The notes: a model not told the origin generated them from the letters alone. Counted from the stretch's first letter, positions 18,068-28,626 are shown. The stretch: 64,000 nt of DNA from an uncultured Lachnospiraceae bacterium (GCA_900546495.1 URDN01000002.1:1-64000), one strand, 5' to 3'. Program-made: numbers and translations.

Positions 18068-21000
18068 GTCGGATCGTCTCTGCCAGTGCAAAGGAATAGA
18101 TTAAAATCTCCTTCACAGGCTTTTCACCAGAAAATCTGCTCAGTGCATCCGCATAAAGCTCTAACTGCTTTTTATAGCGATGCACCAGTTCCTGTGCATT
18201 ATCCACATGATCTGTCTTGTAATCCAGCAAAACAATGCCATCTGCTTCTTCCCAGAATACATCGATAATACCCTGAATCAGCACTTCTTCTTCCGGTCGG
18301 CTCTCCTCCCAGACCAGATTTGCCGGCACTGACATTACAAACGGTTTTTCCCGCTCTAAAGTGCCCTGTTCTGCAGCCACACGCATCCGTTTTGCAGTGT
18401 CACTCTGCAAAAATCCAAGCAACTGCTTCCAATTTAATCGTTTTGCATCCGCTTCCTGCATACGACCAAGGGCACACAATGCATCGATCTGCTGTTTTAC
18501 AAAATACAATCCCTGCTTTTCCTCTGCAAAATCCGGAAGTCCGGCGAAATCCAGACATTCCAGAAAACGGTGTACCATGGTTCCGTACAGTGCTCCTGCA
18601 TTTTCCTTTGCTTCCTGTACAAACCGCGGCACATACGGCGTCGCAATTTCATCCGGGAACAACGGCTGCGCAGTATTCAAGGTCTGTTCTGCCGACTCAC
18701 TTCGCTCCTCCATTGCCCGATGCTTTAATTCTGATACCGACACTTTCTGCTTGTGTGTGCCCTCTTCTTTCCATGCATATTCCCAGGAAAACGTCTCTTT
18801 TAACTGCGTCAGTTCGATTTCTGATACGTTCTGCAATGCTACCAGAAGTGTCCGATGCTCCAGTGCCGTATCCTGCAATTTCCGCTGTTCTTCCTGCTGC
18901 ATCCGCGCCTCATCCCAGATTACATAGCGGTAATCCGGATTCTCCATACCTAGTACCGGCATTACCCAGTCCCAGTAACTTTTCGCATCATAACGGGTGG
19001 AAAACGATACTTTTTCTTCTCTGGAAAAACCGCTGTACTGCCCTTCTTCCGGCAGCTTACAGGTTCCTGCCAAAATCAGTTTTTCCTTCGCTCTGGTCAG
19101 CGCCACATATAACACACGCAGTTCCTCACCCAGATTTTCCTTTTTTGCTTCCATGGCAAAAATCTGATGGATCAGTGTATTGGCTTTTGTCCGTTTTTCA
19201 CAGTCAAACCATTTCAGACCGATACCAAATTCCGGGTGAAAGATCATGTTGCTGTTGAGATCCTGCTCATTAAACTGTTTTCCCATACCACAGACAAACA
19301 CTACCGGAAATTCCAGACCCTTGCTCTTGTGGATGCTCATGAGACGAACGGCATTTTCCTGCTCACTGACAATCTCCGCTTCACCATAATCCACATCGTA
19401 TTTCATCAACCTGTCAATGTATCGGATAAAATGAAACAGTCCGTGATAACTGGTCTGTTCATATGCCACTGCTTTTTCCATCAGCATATCCAGATTTGCC
19501 CGACGCTGTTCGCCCGCCGGCAACGCTGCCACGTAATTGCGGTAGCCAGTCTCATCCAGAATTTCCTGCAGTAACCGATGAATCGGTGTATACGGAATCC
19601 GTTGACGAAAGTTCTGCAACATTTCCTGAAAGGCAATAATTTTCTCTGCCAAATGCGATCTCTGATCAGAAACATTCTCATTTTCTTTTTCCTGCGGTAA
19701 TATTTCTGCTTCTACAGCATCAGTATCAGAAATCGGTTCTTCCTTCTGTTGCTTTTCTGCTTCCACAACATTCGTATCCGCAATCTGTTCTTCTTTCTGC
19801 TGTTCTTCGGATGATGTAAACTGTTCCACGCACTGATAAAACGGCATTCCCGGCGATTCTGCCCGGATCTGCGCCAGTTCTTCTGATGTAAACTTTCCAA
19901 AATAGGATTTCATCACTGCTGCCATCGGAATATCCTGATATGGATTATCCAGTACACGCAGCAGAGAAAGCACCGTCTGTACCTCTGTTGCTGAAAAATA
20001 ACCGGTTTTGGACGCAACAATCAGCGGAATCCCTTCCTGCTCAAATACTTTCTGATACGTCTCTGCCCAACCGGACATGGAACGCAGAAGCAACACAATA
20101 TCCTTATACGTGATTCCCGGGATTTCCTGCGTCTCCACCAGTTCCCGGATCCGACCTGCCACAGCCGCCGCTTCCTGTTCCCGTCGTTCCATGCCACTTT
20201 CCTGGGATGGCACAAGCAAAAACTCCGGCTTACAGCAATCCGCATTCTCATAATCCGGATATTCCGCTCCTGCATACAAAGCTGCCTCCGCATCATATGC
20301 CACATTTCCCAGATCTTTTTCCATCAGCGGATAAAAAATATCATTTACCGCTTCCACCACTTCCCGGCGGCTTCGGAAATTTCGGTGCAGGTCAATGCGC
20401 TGCCGACTGCTTTCCTCGGTGCTGAACCGATGATATTTGTCCATAAAAAGCTCCGGCCGCGCCAGTCGGAACCGATAAATACTCTGCTTGACATCACCTA
20501 CCATAAACAGGTTTTCGTTTCCGTTTTTCACACCGGAAACCGCCGTCAGCAATGTTTCCTGTACATAGTTGCTGTCCTGATACTCATCGATCATAACTTC
20601 CCGATACTGCTGCTGATATTCCAGCGCAGTCTCCGTCAACTCCTTCGTCTCCGGATTCACCAGTACACGCAGTGCATTGTGCTCCACATCCGAAAAATCC
20701 AGCATATTTTTCTTCTGCTTTTCTTCATAAAAACGGTCAGAAAACGCCTGCGTCAGCGTCACCAGCACCCGCACCATTTTGGACGTCTGTGTCAGACGCT
20801 CTAACTGCACTTCAAGGGGTGTCGCAAAAATCGTCTTTTTCCACTTGTCAATCTGATCTTTCATCCGCTTGCGCCCAGACATTACCGCGTTTTTTTTCGC
20901 CACACTACCTTCGTATTTTCCGGATCTTCCGATATTTTTAAAATCAATGGAAGAAACCGCCTCCTGCCACTGGGAAAAATGTTCACATTTCCGTAAATTT

Positions 21001-21776
21001 TCCAACTGCCGCAGGTCATCGGCAATGGATGCCTCATACATATATGGTCCGTCCGGCTCCTGTGTCAGCTCCAGCAACTTTTTCTGTGCAGTGATCAGAT
21101 CCTCAATCCGCACATCCAGATACGACAGGAAATCCCTGATCCAGCTTTTTTCTTCCAGTTCCGCTTCATTGGCAGCTTCGTATTGCTGCACACAGGTCTC
21201 CAGCCATTCCTTCGGCCATGGATAACTTTCCGCATAATTATATAATTTCAGGATCATTTCTTTGATCTGCAGATCATTCTTTGCACCGGAATAACTGTCC
21301 GCGAACCGAAAAAACTCCGGATCTGCCTTTTGATAAAATTCTTCCAGAACCGCTTCACAGACATCCTCACGAAGCAATTTCAATTCGCCTTCATCCGCAA
21401 TGCGAAATCCCGGTTCCAGATCAATTTTGTGAAAATGATCCCGCAAAATCCGGATACAGAAACTGTCAATGGTGGTGATCTGTGCATTGTGCACCAGCGT
21501 CAACTGCCGCTGCAAATGCTGGTTATACGGCTCCTGTTCCAATGCATTCTCAATAGCAACACCGACACGTTCCCGCATTTCTGCCGCTGCCGCATTGGTA
21601 AATGTCACAACCAGCAAGCGGTCAATATCCAATGGTTCTGCTTTATCCGTCACCATAGAAATAATACGCTGTACCAGCACCGCTGTTTTTCCGGAACCGG
21701 CAGCCGCGGAAACAAGCAGACTCCGATTTCTCAGATTGATGACTTTTTCCTGTTCTTTTGTCCACTTAACGCTCAT
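18063..21776 (-). CDS. addA: ATP-dependent helicase/nuclease subunit A
   Basis: 1237 residues from ATG 21776 (AAGGAGG 8 bp upstream). With AddB it processes double-strand DNA ends for recombination. It shows a UvrD-type Walker A (AAAGSGKT, about 24-31), the other SF1 helicase motifs, and a C-terminal RecB-type nuclease motif (GIIDVF...LLDYKTD). A charged insert near residues 655-705 contains a short internal repeat. The start overlaps the addB stop by 11 bp. The stop codon lies inside the left end of repeat copy B. Confidence 0.96.
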   Translation of the reverse strand: MSVKWTKEQEKVINLRNRSLLVSAAAGSGKTAVLVQRIISMVTDKAEPLDIDRLLVVTFTNAAAAEMRERVGVAIENALEQEPYNQHLQRQLTLVHNAQITTIDSFCIRILRDHFHKIDLEPGFRIADEGELKLLREDVCEAVLEEFYQKADPEFFRFADSYSGAKNDLQIKEMILKLYNYAESYPWPKEWLETCVQQYEAANEAELEEKSWIRDFLSYLDVRIEDLITAQKKLLELTQEPDGPYMYEASIADDLRQLENLRKCEHFSQWQEAVSSIDFKNIGRSGKYEGSVAKKNAVMSGRKRMKDQIDKWKKTIFATPLEVQLERLTQTSKMVRVLVTLTQAFSDRFYEEKQKKNMLDFSDVEHNALRVLVNPETKELTETALEYQQQYREVMIDEYQDSNYVQETLLTAVSGVKNGNENLFMVGDVKQSIYRFRLARPELFMDKYHRFSTEESSRQRIDLHRNFRSRREVVEAVNDIFYPLMEKDLGNVAYDAEAALYAGAEYPDYENADCCKPEFLLVPSQESGMERREQEAAAVAGRIRELVETQEIPGITYKDIVLLLRSMSGWAETYQKVFEQEGIPLIVASKTGYFSATEVQTVLSLLRVLDNPYQDIPMAAVMKSYFGKFTSEELAQIRAESPGMPFYQCVEQFTSSEEQQKEEQIADTNVVEAEKQQKEEPISDTDAVEAEILPQEKENENVSDQRSHLAEKIIAFQEMLQNFRQRIPYTPIHRLLQEILDETGYRNYVAALPAGEQRRANLDMLMEKAVAYEQTSYHGLFHFIRYIDRLMKYDVDYGEAEIVSEQENAVRLMSIHKSKGLEFPVVFVCGMGKQFNEQDLNSNMIFHPEFGIGLKWFDCEKRTKANTLIHQIFAMEAKKENLGEELRVLYVALTRAKEKLILAGTCKLPEEGQYSGFSREEKVSFSTRYDAKSYWDWVMPVLGMENPDYRYVIWDEARMQQEEQRKLQDTALEHRTLLVALQNVSEIELTQLKETFSWEYAWKEEGTHKQKVSVSELKHRAMEERSESAEQTLNTAQPLFPDEIATPYVPRFVQEAKENAGALYGTMVHRFLECLDFAGLPDFAEEKQGLYFVKQQIDALCALGRMQEADAKRLNWKQLLGFLQSDTAKRMRVAAEQGTLEREKPFVMSVPANLVWEESRPEEEVLIQGIIDVFWEEADGIVLLDYKTDHVDNAQELVHRYKKQLELYADALSRFSGEKPVKEILIYSFALAETIRL

Positions 21777-24700
21777 CCGGCTGTCCTCCTTCCCGGTAAA
21801 TTTTGTCCCACACTTCCTCATCTTTCAGTTTCTTATTTTTTTCAAAAGTAAATCCCTGAATCTTCGGATCAAAACCGCACACACTGTGATACGGGCAATG
21901 GTCACAGCCGGTTTTCTGCTCCATCTGAAACGGTTGGATATCAATATCGCCGGACAGGATTTTTTCTGCCGCATCGCAGATTTTTCGATTCACAAAGGCT
22001 GTCATTGCCTCAAAATCTTTACGTCCGGCTCCCGATGTTCCTTTTTTCGCAGGCGTTCCATCCGTTTTCAGTGTCAATGGAAGGACTTCGGATTTGCCTG
22101 CCAAACCAACATCCATCTGCTGATACACTTCCGGTTCCAGGCTGACCAGACCATTCAAACGCAATTCACTTAAAATATGCTCCATGATTTTTTCTTCATC
22201 TTCCCCATCGGCATCCACCATCGGATCATCCATTCGATAGTAAAAAATACCTGCCGGAACAATCTCTTTTCCAGGATATGTTTTTTTCAGCTGCTCCATA
22301 GCAGCATTCAGATACACCACAAGCTGCAACTGCTGTCCATAATACAGATTCAACAACTGAAACGTCGTTTTTCCGGATTTATAATCAATGATGCGGACAT
22401 ATACGGCATCCTCCGTCTCCCGGATGTCCATACGGTCAATTTTTCCCACCAGACGCATCTTGTGTTCCGCATCCAACATCATATTTTCCACATTTAACTC
22501 ATTTACCTGCACGAAATCCACTTCATATCCTGCCGGTTTGAAAGTGCCATGCCGGATCTGTTCCGTCAGCGCCCAGATACTGCGCTTCATAATCCGATAG
22601 ATCCGTTCCAGCACATAGGCACTTCTGGCAGATTCCAGCAGAGATTCATTTGGCATAGAGAGTACTGCCTCCTGCATAGCGGTCTGTAGCAGACTTTCCT
22701 GTTCCGGCTCTGTAATGGTATACCAGTCATAAGATTTTTCCAAACCTTCGCAATACCGTTGCAAAATCTCATGAAACATGCTTCCCATATCCAATGCCGC
22801 AAAACTGTACGTTTCCCGTTCGGACAATTTCAAACCATACTCTAAAAAATGTGCATACGCACAGCGGGCAAACAATTCCAGTCTGGTCACCGAATTGGTC
22901 AACACCGTTCCGTATAACTGCCGCGCAGTCTCTACTGCCAATTGCTCTCCGGTAAACTGTGAAAACGCAGCTGCAAACAATTCCTGCGCCACGGATTCCC
23001 ATTCTTTTGATTCACTCAGATACCGGTGCAGCGCTTTCCATTTTTCTGTGATAATTCCCGCTTTCGCCTGTGTCAGACCGAAGATATAAGTTTCCAGACT
23101 GCTCTTTGGTGAAACCGGTGTTACGGATGCATCTGCTTCTATTTCCTCTACAACTACATTTGGAAACAGATTCTGCACCGTGCCGATCAGATAGGACGGA
23201 CGTGTCGCCTTCTGCTGTGTATCCATTCTGGCATATGTCAGATAAAGCGCCTCCGATGGTTTTGTCATGTTCAGATACAGATAAAACCGCTGTAAAAAGG
23301 ACTGTTCTCTGGCAGTCGGTGACAACTGCAGCTTCTGTTCTTCAATCAGTTCCCTGTCATACTGGGATAAAATGCCGCCATTTGCCGTGCTTTTTGGAAT
23401 CGTGCCATCATTTACGCCAAGGAAAAACAACACTTTAATGCCTTCCAGACGGGTTCGCTCAATATCACCCAGAATCACACAATCCGCTCCCGGAGGAATC
23501 GCACCTACTTTTGCCGATGCAAAGCCTTCCTCCAGCACGTCCGCATAATCCCGGATTGACAGTTTTTCCTCTCCCAGCAGATCCACCAGTTTATCCAGCA
23601 GATCGATCACGATTTTGTAAATCTGTCGGTACTGAGACGCCAGCAATTCTTCTCCTGCTTCCTCAAAGGCTTCCTGTTGCTCTCTCATCTGTTCTTCCAG
23701 ATGTAACGCACAAAGCAAGTCATACAATGCCTTTGTCATCTCTGATACCGTAACTTCTTTTTCTGACGCTGCCATATAAAATGGCTCTACCATTTTCCAG
23801 AAACGCTCCCTCAGTTCATTGGCACGTGCAAGTTCCTGCTGCAATACCTCTTCTTCCACACGGATTCTGCCTGTATGACGCATTGGTTTTAAAAATTTTT
23901 TCTTCCATTTAGAGGCTCCGCGAATGCCCCGCGCCAATACATAATTTTCCAGAAAATCAATGTCTTTCTCTGCAAATCCAGACAGTCCCGTTCGGAAAAA
24001 ACGAAATACACTTTCATAAGAAAAATCTTTTTCTACCATCTCCAATACGGCACGGATCAGTTCGATACATGGATGATACAGAATCGACGTTTTAGTATCC
24101 ACGAAATATGGAATATCATATAATTCAAAAACAGATTTTGCATACTTTTCATAACATTCCACATCCCCGCACACAATGGCATATTCATGATAACGATAGT
24201 TTTTCTCCCGCATCAGATGTGACAGTTTCCATGCGGCAAAACGAAGTTCCTCTCGCGGTGTTGCAAGGGAATAAATACGCAAGGCTTCTCCACAATTTTC
24301 CTCATATCTGTGACTGCGCACCCGAAACAGATTCTGTTCCAAATGTGCCAGCACCGGCGATTGTGCCAGACGGCTATTCGCACCAACCGGTAAAAATACC
24401 GGTTCTTCCACAATATATGCTTCTTCCTGTGCTGCCCGCAACAATGTCGCTGTCATTTTCCGGCTCATGTAAAACAGATCCTGAATCCCATGATCTGCCA
24501 ACGGATCTTCCCGCACATCCAGTGTCACTGTCACATACATATCCTTTACTACATGCATGCAGCGATGCAGCAATTTCATCTGCACCGGGGTAAATCCGGT
24601 AAATCCGTCAAATACAAACACCGCATCCTGCAGCAATTTCGAATCATCTACCGCTTCTGCCAGCACATCCAAAACCCGCTCCGCTGTCACGTACTGCCCC

Positions 24701-25209
24701 TGCAGATATTCCTCAAAGGCAGCATACATGGTATGCACATCCGACAATTTATAATACAGGTTAGAATCCGGTTTTAACTGATGTAAAAAATCTCCCAGTT
24801 CTTCTACAGAAATATCATACTGCATCAGCTCAGAGATCATGGATTTCAGCTCATTAATGTAGCCCATTTTTCGGATATTTCCACGTAAAACCGTCAGGTT
24901 TCTTCCTTTTTCCTCTGCAATTTTACGCAATATCAGACTTTTTCCGGTTTCTTCCATGACCGTATTCTGAATGCCAAGTTCATCAAAAATACGGTATGCC
25001 AGACGTTCAAAACTGACTACGTCAATGTTTATGATCACATGATTTTCAGACCGGCACACCAACTCCCGCTGCGTCTGCATTGTGAATTGCTCCGGAACAA
25101 TGACATAAAAATTGCGCCTGCGGTCTGCCTGCGCCATCTGAATGACTTTTTCATAAATATAGGTTGATTTTCCACTGCCGGAATTTCCGTAAATGAGCTG
25201 TAATGCCAT
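21766..25209 (-). CDS. addB: ATP-dependent nuclease subunit B
   Basis: 1147 residues from ATG 25209 (AGGAG upstream, followed by MALQLIYGNSGSGKS). It is the partner of AddA. It has a Walker A (GNSGSGKST), the C-terminal nuclease residues (GKIDRMD...RIIDYKSG) and the iron-sulfur Cys set (LFARCAY, then CDHCPYHSVC near the C-terminus) expected of AddB. Length is normal. It is the first gene of the addB-addA-maf run. Confidence 0.95.
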   Translation of the reverse strand: MALQLIYGNSGSGKSTYIYEKVIQMAQADRRRNFYVIVPEQFTMQTQRELVCRSENHVIINIDVVSFERLAYRIFDELGIQNTVMEETGKSLILRKIAEEKGRNLTVLRGNIRKMGYINELKSMISELMQYDISVEELGDFLHQLKPDSNLYYKLSDVHTMYAAFEEYLQGQYVTAERVLDVLAEAVDDSKLLQDAVFVFDGFTGFTPVQMKLLHRCMHVVKDMYVTVTLDVREDPLADHGIQDLFYMSRKMTATLLRAAQEEAYIVEEPVFLPVGANSRLAQSPVLAHLEQNLFRVRSHRYEENCGEALRIYSLATPREELRFAAWKLSHLMREKNYRYHEYAIVCGDVECYEKYAKSVFELYDIPYFVDTKTSILYHPCIELIRAVLEMVEKDFSYESVFRFFRTGLSGFAEKDIDFLENYVLARGIRGASKWKKKFLKPMRHTGRIRVEEEVLQQELARANELRERFWKMVEPFYMAASEKEVTVSEMTKALYDLLCALHLEEQMREQQEAFEEAGEELLASQYRQIYKIVIDLLDKLVDLLGEEKLSIRDYADVLEEGFASAKVGAIPPGADCVILGDIERTRLEGIKVLFFLGVNDGTIPKSTANGGILSQYDRELIEEQKLQLSPTAREQSFLQRFYLYLNMTKPSEALYLTYARMDTQQKATRPSYLIGTVQNLFPNVVVEEIEADASVTPVSPKSSLETYIFGLTQAKAGIITEKWKALHRYLSESKEWESVAQELFAAAFSQFTGEQLAVETARQLYGTVLTNSVTRLELFARCAYAHFLEYGLKLSERETYSFAALDMGSMFHEILQRYCEGLEKSYDWYTITEPEQESLLQTAMQEAVLSMPNESLLESARSAYVLERIYRIMKRSIWALTEQIRHGTFKPAGYEVDFVQVNELNVENMMLDAEHKMRLVGKIDRMDIRETEDAVYVRIIDYKSGKTTFQLLNLYYGQQLQLVVYLNAAMEQLKKTYPGKEIVPAGIFYYRMDDPMVDADGEDEEKIMEHILSELRLNGLVSLEPEVYQQMDVGLAGKSEVLPLTLKTDGTPAKKGTSGAGRKDFEAMTAFVNRKICDAAEKILSGDIDIQPFQMEQKTGCDHCPYHSVCGFDPKIQGFTFEKNKKLKDEEVWDKIYREGGQPDER

Positions 25210-25254
25210 GATTTTTTGCTCCTGTTCTTTTTCCACTTATTTTTCAACAATCTC

Positions 25255-25304
25255 ACAAAAAAGTAAGATACCCTATCGTTTATTATAAGGTATCTTACAC
25301 TTTT
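25255..25304 (-). terminator. Intrinsic terminator after the GH112 phosphorylase
   Basis: GTAAGATACC and GGTATCTTAC form a perfect 10-bp stem, with a run of six T on the minus strand, 24 bp past the stop at 25328. Confidence 0.8.
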
Positions 25305-25327
25305 ACGCTATTATTCTTTTGTAATAT

Positions 25328-27496
25328 TTAAATTTCGTACCACTTAATCTCATTTGCATCAAGATGTAATTCGAAACTGCTTCCGTCTCCGCGGTAAACA
25401 ACAGTATCCTGTGGCTCGTAAGTATTATTAACGACACAATACTTGCCGTTTGCCACATACGCATGTACATCCACATTGAAGTTCTCAGAATACCATTTTC
25501 TTAAGTTTGCTTCATCATGGCAGCTGTACATTACGCTTCGATGAAGGATTCGTGCATTTTCAAAGGAATATGGCAGACCACTGATATAAACGGAACGTCC
25601 TTTTCCAAATTCATGCACTGCCATCTGAACCTCTTTGTCGCGCTGAACCAGAATTTCAGTATCCTCGCGGGCAAACATACTCTTCTTACCTTCTCCGAAA
25701 TCAACTTCTTTTGTGCAATCCTGTAAAATGAAATGCTCCGGATGATTCTCCCAGTTATATTTATCATAATTTAATGTAAATCCGGTCTCTTTTTCCACAC
25801 CAATCACATTGCCAAGCTGAATGTATCTGCCCTGATGCTGATGTCCGGTCGGTTCACCGACACCGATAAATCCACCGCCGTTGTATACAAATTTCTGAAT
25901 AGCTTCTACGATCTGCGGATCTTCCCACTCGTAACCACCGGTATGTGCGGTATCGCCATCGCCTACATTAATGATAACATCAATACCAGTTAAAATATCT
26001 GCATTTGCACGGATATCATCAAAGCTGATAAATTTTACATCATATGGAGCGCCGCTCAGTGCTTCAATAACACCTGCATAACTGTAATTCTGTTTCTGAT
26101 ACAGTGCATGGTGTACCATATGGCAGCCCCAGGAACGCATCTTGCCCCAGCTGTTTAAAACCGCAACGGTTTTTACACAATATGGTGTGGTTCCTTTTGC
26201 ATTCTCATACAATAAACGGAACTCATCACAAACGCTCTCAATATAATCAACGAAATCCGGGAATTCACAGGCAAGTTTTAAATATCCGCCGTATCCGATA
26301 CGATCGATCGGTTTACGAAGAATTGCTCTTCTGGCTGTTACCCAGTTTTCTTTTGCTTCTTTTACCGGATCTCCACCTTCATGGAAGGTATCCGGGAAGA
26401 AATATGGTAAAAATCTTCCTTCTCTGTATTTTACACCTTCCACATCACTGATCAGACGCAGGGTAGAACCATTTCCGACACTTCCTACCAGCGCATCCAG
26501 ACCGATTGTTTTGAACTCGTCCATGAATGGCTCTGTTCCAATCCAATGATCACCGAGGAACATCATCGCTTCTTTGCCTTCCTCATGGGTAATGTCTACC
26601 ATCTCTTTTGCAAGTTTTGCAACTTCACGGCGCTGGAAAGCCTGGAAATCTTTGAACTCTTTGGATGGGATACGATACTGATTATTGAAATATCCCTGAT
26701 CAATGATATATTCCGGACGGAATTTGTAGCCAACTTCTTTTTCAAACTGATCCAGAATGTATGGACTTACACTGGCGGAATATCCGTACCAGTCAACGTA
26801 TTTTTCCCTTGCAAGCTCATCAAACACCAACGTAAACTGATGGAAAAATGTCGTATAACGGATAACATTTACATGTGGATTTGCCTTGCAGAACTTCCGC
26901 AGACGCTCCATACTGAATTTATGTGTCTTTGGCTGACGCACATCAAATGTAATCTGATGCTCCACGTCTTTCCAGTCGTTGACAACGGCATTGTACATGT
27001 GCACCGGATCCCACATAATGTAAGCCAGAAAACTTACGGTATAATCATGGAACGGTATTGCCGGATCAATGGTCACATCCCCTGTCTCCTCAGAATAAGA
27101 CCAGTCATCACAGCTTACTACTTCACCTGTAGTACGGTCGATAACTTCCCACCAACGACGAATGTCATCATAGCTGTTTACTTTCAGCATTTCCGGATAA
27201 ATACCAGTCATCAGATGAATGGATAATTTGTCAGATTCGGCAGTATAAAATTTTGTCATAATATAACACTGCTGAATCTCATCCGGATTTGCTTTCGCCC
27301 ACTCATTATCCTTTCTTGTTGTATAATAAGTAGAATACACTTTCGCATCTACATCTTTTAATCCTTCCGGGTAATCGGTTCCATCGCAGTCACGAATGGC
27401 ATCTGCACCCCAGCGTTTCATCAGTTCCAGAGTCTCCGGAACGACATCAATGTCTGTCGGAATTGTTACACGACCTGTCAGTTTCTGATCTCCCAT
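25328..27496 (-). CDS. GH112 phosphorylase (1,3-beta-galactosyl-N-acetylhexosamine phosphorylase type)
   Basis: 722 residues from ATG 27496 (GGAGG upstream); the longer frame has no ribosome site. GH112 enzymes phosphorolyse galacto-N-biose/lacto-N-biose, or galactosyl-rhamnose, to galactose 1-phosphate plus the second sugar. Near full-length similarity is evident from GRVTIPTDIDVVPETLEL, WDPVHMYN and FLGDHW, where Asp316 matches the general acid. It is a cytoplasmic enzyme of mucin-glycan or milk-oligosaccharide use. No transporter or galactose genes are adjacent, so which disaccharide it uses is open. A 7-bp palindrome lies between its promoter and ribosome site. Confidence 0.9.
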   Translation of the reverse strand: MGDQKLTGRVTIPTDIDVVPETLELMKRWGADAIRDCDGTDYPEGLKDVDAKVYSTYYTTRKDNEWAKANPDEIQQCYIMTKFYTAESDKLSIHLMTGIYPEMLKVNSYDDIRRWWEVIDRTTGEVVSCDDWSYSEETGDVTIDPAIPFHDYTVSFLAYIMWDPVHMYNAVVNDWKDVEHQITFDVRQPKTHKFSMERLRKFCKANPHVNVIRYTTFFHQFTLVFDELAREKYVDWYGYSASVSPYILDQFEKEVGYKFRPEYIIDQGYFNNQYRIPSKEFKDFQAFQRREVAKLAKEMVDITHEEGKEAMMFLGDHWIGTEPFMDEFKTIGLDALVGSVGNGSTLRLISDVEGVKYREGRFLPYFFPDTFHEGGDPVKEAKENWVTARRAILRKPIDRIGYGGYLKLACEFPDFVDYIESVCDEFRLLYENAKGTTPYCVKTVAVLNSWGKMRSWGCHMVHHALYQKQNYSYAGVIEALSGAPYDVKFISFDDIRANADILTGIDVIINVGDGDTAHTGGYEWEDPQIVEAIQKFVYNGGGFIGVGEPTGHQHQGRYIQLGNVIGVEKETGFTLNYDKYNWENHPEHFILQDCTKEVDFGEGKKSMFAREDTEILVQRDKEVQMAVHEFGKGRSVYISGLPYSFENARILHRSVMYSCHDEANLRKWYSENFNVDVHAYVANGKYCVVNNTYEPQDTVVYRGDGSSFELHLDANEIKWYEI

Positions 27497-27521
27497 CTTA
27501 CTTGTCCTCCTCATGATTTTG

Positions 27522-27546
27522 GTCAGTCGTTTTATTCCAGACTGAC
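27522..27546 (-). promoter_or_regulatory. Candidate operator palindrome of the GH112 gene
   Basis: GTCAGTC-N11-GACTGAC lies just downstream of a TACAAT -10 box (27558-27563, minus strand) and upstream of the ribosome site. The position would suit a repressor. No regulator gene is adjacent, and the -35 box is weak. Confidence 0.45.
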
Positions 27547-27671
27547 TAACTATAAGTATTGTATCATTAAATTTGAGAGATTTCATCCGATATTTGTACA
27601 AAAAAGTTTTTGAAACTTGTAAAAAAAAGAAGTAAATTATTTTGTGAATATTTTATAGGTTATGAAAAGGC

Positions 27672-27733
27672 AGAGTCAGATTTGTCTCGGTCGCTAACAA
27701 TCGCTCCCTGAGAAAAATCTGACTCTGCCTTCT
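27672..27733 (-). terminator. Terminator of uppP with the conserved loop
   Basis: GGCAGAGTCAGATT pairs with its complement around a 33-base loop and ends in TTTTC on the minus strand, 11 bp past the uppP stop. The loop and the downstream TTCATAACCTA...TATTCACAAAA resemble the hairpin at 9392-9455. Confidence 0.75.
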
Positions 27734-27743
27734 TGTACGTTAC

Positions 27744-28574
27744 TTATCTGGTTGCAAGGAAATATCCAATTACTGCAATACCAAGTACGATTCGGTACCA
27801 TCCAAATACTTTGAAGTCGTGTTTCTTGATATAGGACATCAGGAACTTGATTGCAATAATAGAAAGTACAAATGCTACGATCATACCAATTGCAAGTAAA
27901 GCAACTTCTGCGGAATTAAATCCACCGCTGTATTTCAAAATCTTGATCGCGCTTCCGCCAAACATTGCCGGTACTGCAAGGAAGAATGTAAATTCTGCTG
28001 CCGCTGTTCTGGAAATACCAAGCATCAGAGAACCAACGATGGTAGAACCGGAACGGGATGTTCCCGGAAAAATTGCGGCAATCATCTGGAACACGCCGAT
28101 CAAAAATGCCTGACCATAGGAAATATCATCGATAGAATCTATTTTTGCTATTTTATTTTTATTTGAACGCTCTATGATAATAAATACAACACCTACCAGG
28201 ATCAGCATGATCGCTACGGTCTGATAATTGTAAAAATATTTCGTAAACACGTCATCCCAGAGGATTCCAACCACACCTGCCGGAATGGATGCAACAATGA
28301 TTTTTACCCACATCTTGCATTTTCTGCGGCTGATATGTAATCCATGCTTTGTAGACAGCGGAATCAGCTTATTCCAGTAAATAACTACTACCGCAAGAAT
28401 TGCACCCAACTGGATTACTACCAGAAACAAATCCAGAAATTCTTTGCTTACATTTAATTTTACAAATTCATCGAGCAAGATCATATGGCCGGTACTACTG
28501 ATTGGAAGCCACTCTGTAATACCTTCCACAACGCCAAATAAAATCGCTTTTAATACTTCGATTATTGTTAACAT
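27744..28574 (-). CDS. uppP: Undecaprenyl-diphosphatase UppP (BacA)
   Basis: 276 residues from ATG 28574 (AAGGA upstream); an ATG 18 bases earlier lacks a ribosome site. It is an integral membrane enzyme that recycles undecaprenyl diphosphate for cell-wall synthesis and can give bacitracin resistance. Signature motifs are EGITEWLPISSTGH (about 17-30) and PGTSRSGSTI (about 165-175). About eight membrane helices; normal length. It is expressed from its own promoter (28627-28655) and ends at its own terminator. Confidence 0.96.
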   Translation of the reverse strand: MLTIIEVLKAILFGVVEGITEWLPISSTGHMILLDEFVKLNVSKEFLDLFLVVIQLGAILAVVVIYWNKLIPLSTKHGLHISRRKCKMWVKIIVASIPAGVVGILWDDVFTKYFYNYQTVAIMLILVGVVFIIIERSNKNKIAKIDSIDDISYGQAFLIGVFQMIAAIFPGTSRSGSTIVGSLMLGISRTAAAEFTFFLAVPAMFGGSAIKILKYSGGFNSAEVALLAIGMIVAFVLSIIAIKFLMSYIKKHDFKVFGWYRIVLGIAVIGYFLATR

Positions 28575-28626
28575 GTCAAAAAATCCTTTCATAATTTATT
28601 ATCTACTTAATTTTTATGCCTAGAAG

